Shown here: positions 8,374 to 16,604 of the stretch, piece by piece
Layout of the letters: each line of letters opens with the position of its first letter
Position numbering within the stretch: position 1 is the stretch's first letter
From: an uncultured Bacteroidales bacterium
Lineage (GTDB): Bacteria; Bacteroidota; Bacteroidia; Bacteroidales; Bacteroidaceae
Assembly: GCA_902789725.1 (NCBI GenBank)
Contig: CADAPC010000001.1
Location: 62,001-126,000, forward strand
Length of the DNA: 64,000 nucleotides
Direction of reading: 5' to 3'
Position numbers and translations under genes: made by a program
The notes under the pieces: model-generated
Database searches by the model: none
The model's input: the letters and a program-made list of their open reading frames with translations, nothing else
What the model was told of the DNA's origin: nothing

Positions 8374-10488
8374 TCATTCCGTAGCACTCTCTTCCCAATG
8401 CAACACGGCGCCGTTTCGTCGGGCAGGATCGGGACCCACATAGTCCATCGAGTAGGGGCTGCCAGTAGTAGGGCTCTTGCCGATGTAGCGATGATTTTTC
8501 AGTGAGAAGAGCATGAAGTCATGCTCCAGATAGTCTTGCCAAAGGAAAACCTCAGCTTCTTTCTCGTTGGTGGTGAAGCGTACGTCGCCCGCCAAGCCTT
8601 CGCCATACACTTTAATGTAGCGGCCATCCGCACATTGTAGAGCTACTTGTCCGTTGCCTTTGTCAATGAGACGGAACTGCGTGCGTTGACTCTTGTCGCC
8701 TGTGTGAGTGTCGTAAAGGATTCCGTGTGGGTCGCATACGGCAGGGCGACCTGTGGCCTTGTTGATGATGCGGAAGGTCTTGCCGAAGGGGATGTTCTTC
8801 GAACGGTCTGCTTGGGGCTCTTCTACCGTAAAGTTGTCAAATTCAGCATAGCCGCCGTTCTGGGTGCCAATGTTGAATGCGAACAATGCGTGACGAGAGC
8901 CTTGGAAAGAGATAAGCTGATAAGACAGAGGCATCATGCGCCCAAGTGTTTGGAACGTCTGGCCATCGGTGGAGTAAGCATACTGCGCTTGGTCGTTGTC
9001 GTAGTCGCCGATTGAACGCAGCCATATTTTGCCGTTGGGCAAACTGATGGGTGCATCGGTGGTGTCGTTGGCGAGTTGCTCAAAACAGCGGAGGGTGAGC
9101 GCGCCACCTTTCTTCACCACACCAATCCAGGAGCAAGGCACATTGATGTTGCCCAATCCTGCCACATCACCGTCTTTCAGTCCCTTCACGTTCAGTTCTA
9201 CAGTTGTGATGCTCTGCGGACCAATCACACGCTGGGTCAGCGTGTTGCGCGCCCACATCAGCTGCTCGGCTGGCATAGATTTCAAGCGCAGTTTGCCACC
9301 CTTCAAGCTCCACATCTTCTCCTCCGGATTGTGGTTCCACTGCCACACACGGCCAAGCTGCTTTCCGTCAAAGTTGTCGCTGCGCACGTAGGGGGCATGT
9401 GGCTCAACTGGAGCATCGCCAATTCCATAAAACCCCATTGCAGTGCCTGGTTTGAACCAAGTGCGTGGAGCCCTGCCAAGATTGTTCTTCAGTCCCACCA
9501 TGGGCCAACCGTCTTTCCATGTCATCGGCATGAGGCACACGGTGCGCCCTATGGAGTGGAAGTCCATCATGAAGAGTGCCCACCATGAACCGTCCTTGTA
9601 CTGCACGATACCCCCCTGGTGAGCATTGGTGCAAGCCGTCGCATCCTTGTCGAGTGGACCAAGACCAAACTTCGTACCGTCCTCGCCAATGCGGTATTTC
9701 GTGCCTCGTGGCACTTGTGTGAGCGATGCTGCATGGTAGCCATACGTCTCGTCGGCTGTGATGACGCGCGTCTCGTAAGGCCCCCAGATGCTTCTGGAGC
9801 GCGAGCAGAGGGTGCGCCCGTTGGGGCGATAGTCGGTGCTGATGAGATAGTACATGCCATCGATTTTGTACATGTGGTGACCTTCTCCCACGCCATTTCC
9901 TTCAGGGATGATGACACGTTCCGTCCCCTCGATAGGCCCGCTCATGTCGGGCTTCAACTCCGTGCATTTCACCGTTCCATATCCGTGGATGGCATACACC
10001 TTCCCGTCATCGTCAAAGAGCACGCCCAAATCGTAAATGTTTCCCTTCATGTTGTGATGCGTCCAAGGCCCCTTAATGTCCTTTGCCGTGTAGCATTGTA
10101 GCCCCTTGCCATTCACATTCGAGAACACATAGAATTGGCCATTGGCATAACGGATGCATGGCGCCCAGATGCCCTGACCGTAAATTTCTTTGTGGTTCTT
10201 CAGCGAGAAAGCCTCATCGTCGAAGTCGAAACGATCAAAACAGTAAGAGATGTTCTCCCAGTTCACTAAGTCCTTGGAATGCAGAATCACCAGTCCTGGC
10301 ACTGCGTGCATTGTGGTTCCTGCCAAATAATAGTCATCGCCCACTCGCAGAATGTCGGGGTCGCTGAATTCATCGTAAAATAGTGGGTTCGTAAATGTCC
10401 CATTGCCGTTGTCGGCGGTCCAAGATGTGGTTTGTGCTCGACCACAGAGGCATGCGGCGAGAGTCAGTAATAAAAGTGTTAGTCTCAT
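8374..10488 (-). CDS. Secreted glycoside hydrolase family 43 enzyme with C-terminal trefoil-like domain
   Basis: 704 aa from the ATG at 10488, chosen because it begins with a signal peptide (MRLTLLLLTLAACLCGRAQ); 32 more residues could be read upstream. The GH43 five-bladed propeller spans about residues 25-320, with the base region FSDPDILR (Asp43/45), the pKa-modulating Asp in DLGVLFDDDGK and the acid Glu in GVGEGHHMYK. A beta-sandwich like other GH43 C-terminal modules follows (about 345-530), then about 160 residues resembling a beta-trefoil (repeating KNHRYIGK-like units). GH43 enzymes usually cleave arabinofuranosyl or xylosyl links, so a role on arabinan/pectin side chains fits the other enzymes here, but the substrate is not proven. 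No SusC/D genes adjoin. Confidence 0.88.
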   Translation of the reverse strand: MRLTLLLLTLAACLCGRAQTTSWTADNGNGTFTNPLFYDEFSDPDILRVGDDYYLAGTTMHAVPGLVILHSKDLVNWENISYCFDRFDFDDEAFSLKNHKEIYGQGIWAPCIRYANGQFYVFSNVNGKGLQCYTAKDIKGPWTHHNMKGNIYDLGVLFDDDGKVYAIHGYGTVKCTELKPDMSGPIEGTERVIIPEGNGVGEGHHMYKIDGMYYLISTDYRPNGRTLCSRSRSIWGPYETRVITADETYGYHAASLTQVPRGTKYRIGEDGTKFGLGPLDKDATACTNAHQGGIVQYKDGSWWALFMMDFHSIGRTVCLMPMTWKDGWPMVGLKNNLGRAPRTWFKPGTAMGFYGIGDAPVEPHAPYVRSDNFDGKQLGRVWQWNHNPEEKMWSLKGGKLRLKSMPAEQLMWARNTLTQRVIGPQSITTVELNVKGLKDGDVAGLGNINVPCSWIGVVKKGGALTLRCFEQLANDTTDAPISLPNGKIWLRSIGDYDNDQAQYAYSTDGQTFQTLGRMMPLSYQLISFQGSRHALFAFNIGTQNGGYAEFDNFTVEEPQADRSKNIPFGKTFRIINKATGRPAVCDPHGILYDTHTGDKSQRTQFRLIDKGNGQVALQCADGRYIKVYGEGLAGDVRFTTNEKEAEVFLWQDYLEHDFMLFSLKNHRYIGKSPTTGSPYSMDYVGPDPARRNGAVLHWEESATE

Positions 10489-10580
10489 GTTGTTAAAAGA
10501 ATTAGTTGTTGTTGTATAGGACAAAGCACGTTGTTTTCCTTTGGAGCCGTGAACTGACCAAAAGTACTGTTCATGACTCG

Positions 10581-10589
10581 ACAAAGGTA
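10581..10589 (-). promoter_or_regulatory. Likely -7 box for the GH43 gene
   Basis: Minus strand TACCTTTGT fits TAnnTTTG; it would start transcription about 86 nt before the GH43 ATG and place the palindrome array at 10636-10691 about 60-115 bp upstream of the start, a typical activator position. Confidence 0.55.
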
Positions 10590-10635
10590 CGCATTTTATT
10601 TCAATTCTCCATCACAAATTCCTCTTCAAATTCCG

Positions 10636-10691
10636 TTCATTAATGAAAATCATCCAATTCATTAATGATTTCGATGATTTTCATTAATGAA
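10636..10691. promoter_or_regulatory. Three phased palindromes, operator-like array
   Basis: The palindrome TTCATTAATGAA occurs at 10636-10647 and 10680-10691, with an 11-of-12 match (TTCATTAATGAT) at 10658-10669. Start-to-start spacing is exactly 22 bp twice, with 10-bp spacers, so all copies face the same side of the helix. The outer arms can also pair over 15 bp (CCAATTCATTAATGA). The array lies upstream of the GH43 promoter and downstream of the divergent-side microprotein's stop. Confidence 0.7.
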
Positions 10692-10845
10692 TTGGATTTT
10701 ATGGGTTAATTAGCAATCAGAGTGGAGATGTTTCCGGCCCATCCAGCGAGGGAAGTAAATTGTTACTTTCGTCTGAGGGTTCACACCCTTCATCTTGATC
10801 AAACTAATCATAAGCCTAATACTTTTTAAGACGTTAATAATTATG

Positions 10846-11010
10846 TTATTTATCGCTCTCGCGCATAGCCTTTTCGAATTCATCCCATGTGTCTACTTGC
10901 GCATCACCATAGCCTGAGCGCATGGACTGTACACCGCTGCCTGAGAGCAGTTGCTGCTGTTGTTTCAACTTGACCACGTTCATCGTTGGTCTTTCATAAA
11001 CTTTCTTCAT
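10846..11010 (-). CDS. 54-aa microprotein, Bacteroidales KxYxxPxxxVVxL type
   Basis: Reading ATG at 11010 to TAA at 10846 gives 54 residues. It starts MKKVYERPTMNVVKLKQQQQ, runs through LLSGSG, and ends in an acidic tail (DTWDEFEKAMRESDK). From memory, short proteins with the pattern Lys-x-Tyr-x-x-Pro-x-x-x-Val-Val-x-Leu followed by a Leu-Leu-(Ser/Ala)-Gly stretch are common and mostly undescribed in Prevotella and Bacteroides. There is no signal peptide or membrane segment. The LLSGSG stretch recalls double-glycine leader cleavage sites, but no peptidase-transporter gene is nearby, so a secreted-peptide role is only a guess. The codon pattern and start context support translation. Confidence 0.65.
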   Translation of the reverse strand: MKKVYERPTMNVVKLKQQQQLLSGSGVQSMRSGYGDAQVDTWDEFEKAMRESDK

Positions 11011-11365
11011 GATTGTTTTATTTGTTGTTAGTAAAAATGTTTGTGAATAAAACTAAGATAATAGAGTAGGTTGATGAAACCTCACGACAGAAAGGCGCGT
11101 CCGCATTCCCCGTGGTGAGGGAATGCAGACGCACCGTGTAGCCGCCTCGACGAAGAGTGCGTCGAAGTGGTTAATTATTAGATGTTTACAGTTGCAAGTG
11201 GAGGGTAAAATCTTCCCCGCTCCTGCCGCCCAAGGCGGCAAGAGCCGTCCTGCCTCGGAGTGCAGGGCAGTGCGCAGCGTCGCGGTTGTATGTCAGGATG
11301 ATGCGTGTTATTGCGTTGGGGAATATAAAATAGTATTAACGCATACGTGTTGGGGTGAACGAAAA
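11011..11365. other. Gene-free stretch upstream of the microprotein
   Basis: No convincing gene. It holds an A/T-rich leader for the microprotein (a weak -7-like TAGTTTTAT on the minus strand near 11047), a hairpin at 11097-11132 and a comparatively GC-rich 100-bp patch (11200-11300) with a short GCCGCC/GGCGGC inverted repeat. Confidence 0.5.
11097..11132. terminator. Strong inverted repeat, possible terminator
   Basis: Arms GCGTCCGCATTCCC and GGGAATGCAGACGC pair over 14 positions with one mismatch around an 8-nt loop. On the minus strand it is followed by GCCTTTCTG, a weak T-rich tail. It could back up the tRNA-Asp terminator. Confidence 0.4.
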
Positions 11366-11391
11366 GAACCTCAAACGTGGGTTTAAGGTTC
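11366..11391 (-). terminator. Terminator of the tRNA-Asp transcript
   Basis: Minus strand GAACCTTAAAC and GTTTGAGGTTC form an 11-bp stem (one G-U) with a 4-nt loop, followed at once by TTTTC. It begins 8 nt after the downstream tRNA. Confidence 0.8.
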
Positions 11392-11398
11392 CTTTTTG

Positions 11399-11472
11399 CG
11401 GTGCGTACGAGACTCGAACTCGTGACCCCATGCGTGACAGGCATGTATTCTAACCTACTGAACTAACGCACC
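11399..11472 (-). tRNA. tRNA-Asp (GUC), downstream copy
   Basis: Minus strand folds into a 74-nt cloverleaf: acceptor GGTGCGT/ACGCACC, discriminator G, anticodon stem CATGC/GCATG around the loop CTGTCAC with anticodon GTC, T-arm with GTTCGAGTC. CCA is not encoded. Identical to the copy at 11521-11594. Confidence 0.97.
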
Positions 11473-11520
11473 TCGTGTCTTCCTCTTGTTTATAGACCTT
11501 AGAAAACTGTTGGTCTTTTG

Positions 11521-11594
11521 CGGTGCGTACGAGACTCGAACTCGTGACCCCATGCGTGACAGGCATGTATTCTAACCTACTGAACTAACGCACC
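11521..11594 (-). tRNA. tRNA-Asp (GUC), upstream copy
   Basis: Same 74-nt sequence as the copy 48 bp downstream, same anticodon GTC. It is the first gene of a two-tRNA transcript with its own promoter (11646-11677) and terminator (11366-11391). Confidence 0.97.
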
Positions 11595-11645
11595 CCGTGT
11601 CTATGTCTGCTCCCTTCGGAAGGGGCTCTTCCTCTGTTTGCGAGT

Positions 11646-11677
11646 GCAAAGGTACGACATTTTGTGAAACTGACAAA
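11646..11677 (-). promoter_or_regulatory. Promoter of the tRNA-Asp pair
   Basis: Near-ideal Bacteroidetes promoter on the minus strand: -33 TTTG (11674-11677), 19-bp spacer, -7 TACCTTTGC (11646-11654), about 45 nt before the first tRNA. Confidence 0.85.
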
Positions 11678-11740
11678 AGATTTCCCACTTTTTTTTCAAT
11701 GAAAACACAAAAAAGTCTGGCATACATCGTCAGGACATGG

Positions 11741-11857
11741 AAGTGTGGATGGTTTTTGTGAGGAAGAGTAGTATTTTAGGCTCATCCTCATAGGCGGCAC
11801 CATCAAAACGAGAAACCGCTTAGCTCGTTCGTCGCGAACATGCTAAGCGGTCTTTTT
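11741..11857 (+). ncRNA. Candidate intergenic small RNA
   Basis: Between the tRNA promoter and the dnaJ terminator a plus-strand transcript is suggested by its end: a perfect 10-bp stem (ACCGCTTAGC/GCTAAGCGGT, 11815-11851) with an inner 5-bp GTTCG/CGAAC stem and a 3-nt loop, then CTTTTTG. A smaller hairpin (TGAGGA/TCCTCA, 11759-11790) precedes it. No plus-strand gene lies upstream, so the terminator has no known message to end. The 5' end is a guess; no good -7 box was found. Confidence 0.35.
11815..11857 (+). terminator. Orphan intrinsic terminator
   Basis: Stem ACCGCTTAGC/GCTAAGCGGT plus inner GTTCG/CGAAC, followed by five Ts on the plus strand. The minus strand lacks a T-run, which gives it a direction. 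Confidence 0.65.
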
Positions 11858-12099
11858 GTCTCTAACATTTTATGGTTTACGTAATCTAAGAATTTTTTAG
11901 TGAGTTCGTATCTCATACGAGAAGAGAAAAACGATGTGCTCACAAAAAAAATTGGGGTTGCTGTGTCTCACGACATGGGCATTGCTTATATTATTATGAG
12001 TAAAGATTTCTTCTTTCGTGGTGCAAAGTTACGGACTATTTCTTATCCCCACAATACCTAAAATATGTGATTTTTTGATTGCCGACAATGATAAAAATA
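11858..12099. other. Gene-free stretch upstream of the dnaJ terminator
   Basis: A/T-rich, with stop codons in all frames and no start followed by a sensible product. Only a small CGTAT/ATACG inverted repeat near 11907-11920 was noted. Confidence 0.5.
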
Positions 12100-12130
12100 G
12101 TATCAGATAACGAATTTTGTTATCTGATAC
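12100..12130 (-). terminator. Terminator of the grpE-dnaJ operon
   Basis: A perfect 12-bp stem (GTATCAGATAAC/GTTATCTGATAC) with a 7-nt loop; on the minus strand it is followed by TATTTTTATC. It lies about 105 nt after the dnaJ stop. Confidence 0.8.
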
Positions 12131-12236
12131 CTTTATATATCAACGATATACCTAATTTGGAACGTTCAAAACAAGTGCTTCTTCAGCCTTTTTTATACTT
12201 GCCACATGTTTCCCTGCTCTTGATTGAGAAGTTCTT

Positions 12237-13409
12237 TTACTTTTTGAAGTAAGCTCGGAAATGACTGAAAATTTTGTCTTTGATGCTTGTAGAGGGTTTG
12301 ATATTATCGCCTCCAGCCAATACGTCAATGGCACGTCGTTCTTCTTTTGTAAGGGTTTCAGGCATATAGACCGAAATGTTGATGATTTCGTCACCACGCT
12401 GGTGCCCGTAGCCATTGATGTCGGGGATGCCTTTGTTCTTCAAACGGAACACTGTGCCAGGTTGGGTTCCTGCGGGAATGGTGATTTTGGCCTTGCCATC
12501 GTGTGTGGGCACTTCGAGTGAGGTTCCCAGTACGGCCTGCGGAATGGTGAGCAAGAGATTATAAACAAGGTCAACTCCGTCGCGCATCAATTCTGGATGC
12601 GGCTTTTCATGCACAAGGATTTGCAAATCGCCGTTAATACCGTTGCGACGCCCTGCTCCTCCTTTCCCCTGGAAATTATAAGCATAACCCTCGACTAATC
12701 CTGCTGGCAGTTCTACTTCCACTTGCTTCTCACCCTTCACAATGCCTTCGCCGTTGCAATGCTTGCACTTATTCTTGATGACCGTTCCTTCACCGCCACA
12801 GGTTTCGCACACCGTTTGGGTCTGCATGATGCCCAGCATCGTTTGGCGGGTTTTATAAACTACGCCTTGTCCTTTGCAGGTGTCGCAAGTGGTTTCTTGA
12901 CCATCTTCCGACCCCGTTCCTTTGCAGTGTGGACAAGTGATGTCGGTGCGGAGATTGAATTTTTTCGTCACGCCATTGACGATGTCGTTCAGGTCGAGTT
13001 CGATACGCATGCGCAAGTCTTGTCCTTTATATACAGGCTTGCGGTGCTGTCCTCTGCCTCCGCCAAAGCCTCCGAAGCTGCTGAAACCGCCACCTCCGAA
13101 GCCTCCGCCAAAGATGTCGCCAAACATGCTGAAGATGTCATCCATCGACATGCCTTGCCCACCACCAAAACCTCCAGTGCCTGGGCCAAATGCGTCTGGT
13201 CCGAACTGGTCATATCGTTGGCGTTTCTGTGGGTCGCGCAACACATCGTAGGCCTCTGCCGCCTCCTTGAATTTTTCTTCTGCTTGTTTGTCACCTGGAT
13301 TGCGGTCAGGGTGGTACTTGATGGCCATCTTCTTGTAGGCCCGCTTAATCTCATCGTCGGAAGCGGTCTTTTCCACCCCCAGCACTTCGTAGTAGTCTCT
13401 TTTCGCCAC
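12237..13409 (-). CDS. dnaJ: Chaperone protein DnaJ (Hsp40)
   Basis: 390 aa co-chaperone that stimulates DnaK ATPase and delivers unfolded clients. J-domain with HPD at residues 33-35; Gly/Phe-rich region about 75-125; four CxxCxGxG zinc repeats ([32 protein letters not shown]); then the two C-terminal beta domains. This is a complete type I DnaJ. It follows grpE by 67 bp on the same strand, the usual Bacteroidales arrangement; dnaK is not in the window. Confidence 0.98.
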   Translation of the reverse strand: MAKRDYYEVLGVEKTASDDEIKRAYKKMAIKYHPDRNPGDKQAEEKFKEAAEAYDVLRDPQKRQRYDQFGPDAFGPGTGGFGGGQGMSMDDIFSMFGDIFGGGFGGGGFSSFGGFGGGRGQHRKPVYKGQDLRMRIELDLNDIVNGVTKKFNLRTDITCPHCKGTGSEDGQETTCDTCKGQGVVYKTRQTMLGIMQTQTVCETCGGEGTVIKNKCKHCNGEGIVKGEKQVEVELPAGLVEGYAYNFQGKGGAGRRNGINGDLQILVHEKPHPELMRDGVDLVYNLLLTIPQAVLGTSLEVPTHDGKAKITIPAGTQPGTVFRLKNKGIPDINGYGHQRGDEIINISVYMPETLTKEERRAIDVLAGGDNIKPSTSIKDKIFSHFRAYFKK

Positions 13410-13476
13410 GGTCGTTGTGAATGTAAAATGTTAAGTAGAATAATGTAGAGGGAAATGTGCCCAAAGGTTGGGCGAA

Positions 13477-14070
13477 TCATTCTGCTACTGCCACTTTGGC
13501 ATAGCGAATCACTTTGTCGTTTAAGGTGTATCCTGCCATCATGCAATCCATCACCTTGCCTTTCTGTTCATCGGGCTGTCCGGGTACCATAGCAATGGCT
13601 TCGTGCAAGTCGGCATCGAACGGTTGTCCCACTACGTCCATCTTCTTCAATCCTTCCTGTGCCATCAGTTTGAAAAACTTTTCGATAATAAGATTCAAAC
13701 CTTCCTTCACAGCTGCTACATCCTCATATTTGTCCATGTTTTGCTGAGCACGCTCCAAGTCGTCAATGATGGGCAGTAGGGTGGTGATGACCTTCGTCCC
13801 GCCGTTCTTGATGAGGTCGGCCTTCTCTTGCATAACACGCTTGCGGAAGTTGTCAAATTCTGCCACCTTGTAAAGCTGCTGCCTTTTCAGTTCTTCCACT
13901 TGCTTCTCCAGTTCAGCGATTTTCTCCTCTGGAGTTTGTTCCTGTTGCTCTGTTTCTTTAGGAGATTCCTCAGCAACCGTTGCTTGCTCTTCGCCCGAAG
14001 GCTGTTGCTCATCCTTGTTTTCATTGACGATGTGTTCGTCAACTTCCTCGTTCTTTATATTCTTTTCCAT
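13477..14070 (-). CDS. grpE: Nucleotide exchange factor GrpE
   Basis: 197 aa from the ATG at 14070 (MEKNIKNEEVDEH); 29 further upstream codons can be read but hold no GrpE-like sequence. An acidic Glu/Gln-rich disordered start (to about residue 55) leads to the long coiled coil (EEKIAELEKQVEELKRQQ), then the FDNFRKR motif and the C-terminal beta domain ending in PAKVAVAE-like residues (VIRYAKVAVAE). It exchanges ADP for ATP on DnaK. First gene of a grpE-dnaJ operon with a roughly 100-nt leader that can form two hairpins. Confidence 0.97.
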   Translation of the reverse strand: MEKNIKNEEVDEHIVNENKDEQQPSGEEQATVAEESPKETEQQEQTPEEKIAELEKQVEELKRQQLYKVAEFDNFRKRVMQEKADLIKNGGTKVITTLLPIIDDLERAQQNMDKYEDVAAVKEGLNLIIEKFFKLMAQEGLKKMDVVGQPFDADLHEAIAMVPGQPDEQKGKVMDCMMAGYTLNDKVIRYAKVAVAE

Positions 14071-14112
14071 TGTTCTGTAATTTATTACGCTTTGATGTAA
14101 TCGACAAAAAAC

Positions 14113-14157
14113 ATGCCAGTGCAAGAAACTCTGGCATTGCGTGTGACATTGTGTCAC
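14113..14157 (-). promoter_or_regulatory. Paired hairpins in the grpE leader
   Basis: Two stems lie in the predicted 5' leader: GTGACA/TGTCAC (14143-14157, 3-nt loop) and ATGCCAG/CTGGCAT (14113-14137, 11-nt loop). They fall 43-87 nt before the grpE start. They are not the CIRCE sequence. Possible operator or RNA structure; no direct evidence. Confidence 0.4.
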
Positions 14158-14178
14158 TTCTTCCTATTCGAAATCGGT

Positions 14179-14187
14179 GCAAAGTTA
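14179..14187 (-). promoter_or_regulatory. -7 box of grpE-dnaJ
   Basis: Minus strand TAACTTTGC; a TTGG at 19 bp upstream is a plausible -33 box. This looks like a housekeeping promoter rather than a sigma-32-type one. Confidence 0.65.
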
Positions 14188-14240
14188 GTGCTTTTTCTTC
14201 ACATAGCCAACCTTTTTTTGAAGAAACAGAGTGGTTGTTG

Positions 14241-14272
14241 TTTGTTGGAATACTTTTTTTCCTTACCTTTGC
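14241..14272 (+). promoter_or_regulatory. Promoter of the pectate lyase gene
   Basis: -33 TTTG (14241-14244), 19-bp spacer, -7 TACCTTTGC (14264-14272); the transcript would have a leader of about 60 nt. Confidence 0.85.
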
Positions 14273-14337
14273 ATTTTGAAGGGAAAATTTGGTGGTGCTG
14301 ACTTGTTGCGACTTATGTATTATTCACCTAATTATAT

Positions 14338-16524
14338 ATGAAATACCTTTATACTCTCTGTTTTGCATGCGTGCTGTCGGGGACTGTACAGGCCCAGCAG
14401 TTGGCATTTCCTGGTGCTGAAGGCTATGGTGCTTATGCTTCAGGCGGACGTGGTTGCCAAGTGGTACATGTGACAAATCTTAATGCCTCTGGGCCAGGTT
14501 CTTTGGCCGAAGCCGTAGGACAATCAAACCGTTTTGTCGTTTTCGATGTTGGTGGAGTGATAGACATTACGGGCACAAACCTCACCATAGCCAGCAACAT
14601 CACTATTGCGGGCCAGACAGCTCCTGGTGAGGGCATCACCATCTATGGAGGGCGTGTCATTGCGTCAAAGTCGAAAAATATCATCATGCGCTACATCCGT
14701 ATGCGTGGTGGAAAGAGTGTGAATCAGAGCAAATGTACACTCACGCTCGATGAATGTCAGAACTTCATCATGGATCATTGCTCCGTTTCGTGGGGACCAT
14801 GGGATAATGTACACATCAAGGATGCCAACAACATCACTTGGCAGTATTGCATCAACTCGGAGGGCATTGAACCACAACGGTTCGGTTCCATCACCGATGG
14901 TACACGCAACTGGACCATTCACCATTGCTTGTGGGCCGACAACAAGAGCCGAAATCCCAAGATGAAGTGCTACTTACAATATTATAATAATGTGGTGTAC
15001 AATTTTGCGATGGGCATCATTGGTGGTCACTCAGCAGCTGACAACTATCAGGACGTGGTGAACAATTATTTCATTGCTGGTCCAAATGGTTCGGCCAAGT
15101 ATTTTGATGATTGGACTGCAACCGACCATCTTTACAGTTCGGGCAACTACTTTGACGGAAACTGTGACGGAGTGCTGAATGGTACACTCATCACCGACCA
15201 TCACAATGCCACAGCCATGTCGCGACCCAACTTCAACACGACGCATCCTATGAATGTGGAAACTGCGGCAGAGGCTTATCAGAATATTGTGGATCAAGTG
15301 GGTGCATCGAGAGTGAGAGACCCTCACGACCTGCGCATCATTGAGCAATTGACTTCACTGGGCAAGAAAGGAAGTTTTATCGCTAACGAAGACGAGTTGG
15401 GGGGTATCGGTTTTCTGGCAAACGGACTTCGCCCAACTGATAGTGACAATGACGGTATGGCTGACGAGTGGGAAACGGCGAATGGTTTGAACCCCACTGT
15501 GAACGATGCCAATGGCACTACGTTGGGTGGGGGCTATACAAATATTGAACACTATGTGAACAGTTTGGCACAAAAGAGTGACGAACAGAGCACTATCGAC
15601 CCCAGAGCCCGCAGTTTGGAAGCAACTCTTTCGAGTGCGTTGAATCTGGTGAACGGTGCACAGGTTGACGTAACCCTTGGTTTTCCTTCTCAATCTATCG
15701 ACCAACTGAAAGTGCTCATTGCTGATGCTCAGAATTTCCTTCAAAACCTCACGGAGCAAACCTCTCAGAAAGAGATAGATGCACAAGAAACGATTCTCAA
15801 CAATGGGGTGAAAGCCCTCAATAATGCACGCATTTATACGTTGGAAGGTTTTTCAACCGAAAAAGCTTACAATATTTATAGTTACGGCACTCATTCCGGA
15901 GCCAAAGATGCTGATGCCAAGCCCTCCATCCAGAGGCGTTATCTTTATGCTTTGGAAGGACAGAACGGAAAAGCAGGGCAATTGGTCTATCGTATTGGCC
16001 TGTCTGACAATGACATCAATGCAGGAAAGAAGGATGCCATCGCAGCTATGCCCGCAGCCTTGTGGGGGCTTGAGGCTGCAGGCAATGGCTATGTGAATGT
16101 GCGCAATCTATTGACGGGCAACTACATGCAAATGGAAACGTCACTTTCTGCCAATCCCATTGCCATTCATCCTACCTATGCTAAGCAGGACAACGGAAAG
16201 ATGGCCTTCTATATGGATGCTACAGAAGAGGGGAAACGTCTCTTTAATGTGGGTGCTCCTGATGCTGACGGCAAGGGAGGTCCCGTGGATTTTTTTGCCA
16301 TGCATGCCGACCGTACCCGCCTGCGCTGGGTGTTTGAACAAACAGAAGCGGACGTTGTGTACCCAACAGCCATCCAATTCCTTTCCGATGGTGTTCTACG
16401 TTCTGTCAGGTTTTTTACTCTGCAAGGTGTTGAAATGGAAAATCGACCATCAGCGGGCATCTATTTGGAATGCACGACAAAATCAGATGGAACCACCCAA
16501 GTCAGAAAGATAATGGCACAATAG
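14338..16524 (+). CDS. Secreted pectate lyase, polysaccharide lyase family 1
   Basis: 728 aa with a signal peptide (MKYLYTLCFACVLSGTVQA). Residues about 22-340 form a right-handed beta-helix typical of PL1: AFPGAEGYGAYASGGRGCQVVHVTNL, VVFDVGGVIDI, NITIAGQTAPGEGI, and the vWiDH-like NFIMDHCSVSWGPWDN. A calcium-loop-like DSDNDGMADEWE lies near residue 367. A helical linker with FIVAR-like character follows (about 440-505), then a beta-rich domain and a final segment (FFTLQG...AGIYLE...VRKIMAQ) that resembles type IX secretion sorting tails in a shortened form. It should cut polygalacturonan by beta-elimination outside the cell. Convergent with the POT transporter gene; no PUL genes adjoin. Confidence 0.9.
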   Translation: MKYLYTLCFACVLSGTVQAQQLAFPGAEGYGAYASGGRGCQVVHVTNLNASGPGSLAEAVGQSNRFVVFDVGGVIDITGTNLTIASNITIAGQTAPGEGITIYGGRVIASKSKNIIMRYIRMRGGKSVNQSKCTLTLDECQNFIMDHCSVSWGPWDNVHIKDANNITWQYCINSEGIEPQRFGSITDGTRNWTIHHCLWADNKSRNPKMKCYLQYYNNVVYNFAMGIIGGHSAADNYQDVVNNYFIAGPNGSAKYFDDWTATDHLYSSGNYFDGNCDGVLNGTLITDHHNATAMSRPNFNTTHPMNVETAAEAYQNIVDQVGASRVRDPHDLRIIEQLTSLGKKGSFIANEDELGGIGFLANGLRPTDSDNDGMADEWETANGLNPTVNDANGTTLGGGYTNIEHYVNSLAQKSDEQSTIDPRARSLEATLSSALNLVNGAQVDVTLGFPSQSIDQLKVLIADAQNFLQNLTEQTSQKEIDAQETILNNGVKALNNARIYTLEGFSTEKAYNIYSYGTHSGAKDADAKPSIQRRYLYALEGQNGKAGQLVYRIGLSDNDINAGKKDAIAAMPAALWGLEAAGNGYVNVRNLLTGNYMQMETSLSANPIAIHPTYAKQDNGKMAFYMDATEEGKRLFNVGAPDADGKGGPVDFFAMHADRTRLRWVFEQTEADVVYPTAIQFLSDGVLRSVRFFTLQGVEMENRPSAGIYLECTTKSDGTTQVRKIMAQ

Positions 16525-16604
16525 CATTTATGGCCACAGAGCACCAATGTTTAGCGGATCTTCCGTTTGTTTTGAAATTGGAAATGCACTGATTCCTATG
16601 AATG

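Noticed and set aside
10636..10691. The palindrome array as a CRISPR array
   Set aside because: Repeats of 12 bp with 10-bp spacers are far too short, and there are no cas genes in the window.
11399..11594. tRNA-Asp pair as a mobile-element attachment site
   Set aside because: No integrase, no partial tRNA 3' end elsewhere in the window and no foreign-looking genes on either side.
14113..14157. CIRCE operator (HrcA site) upstream of grpE
   Set aside because: The inverted repeats do not match TTAGCACTC-N9-GAGTGCTAA.
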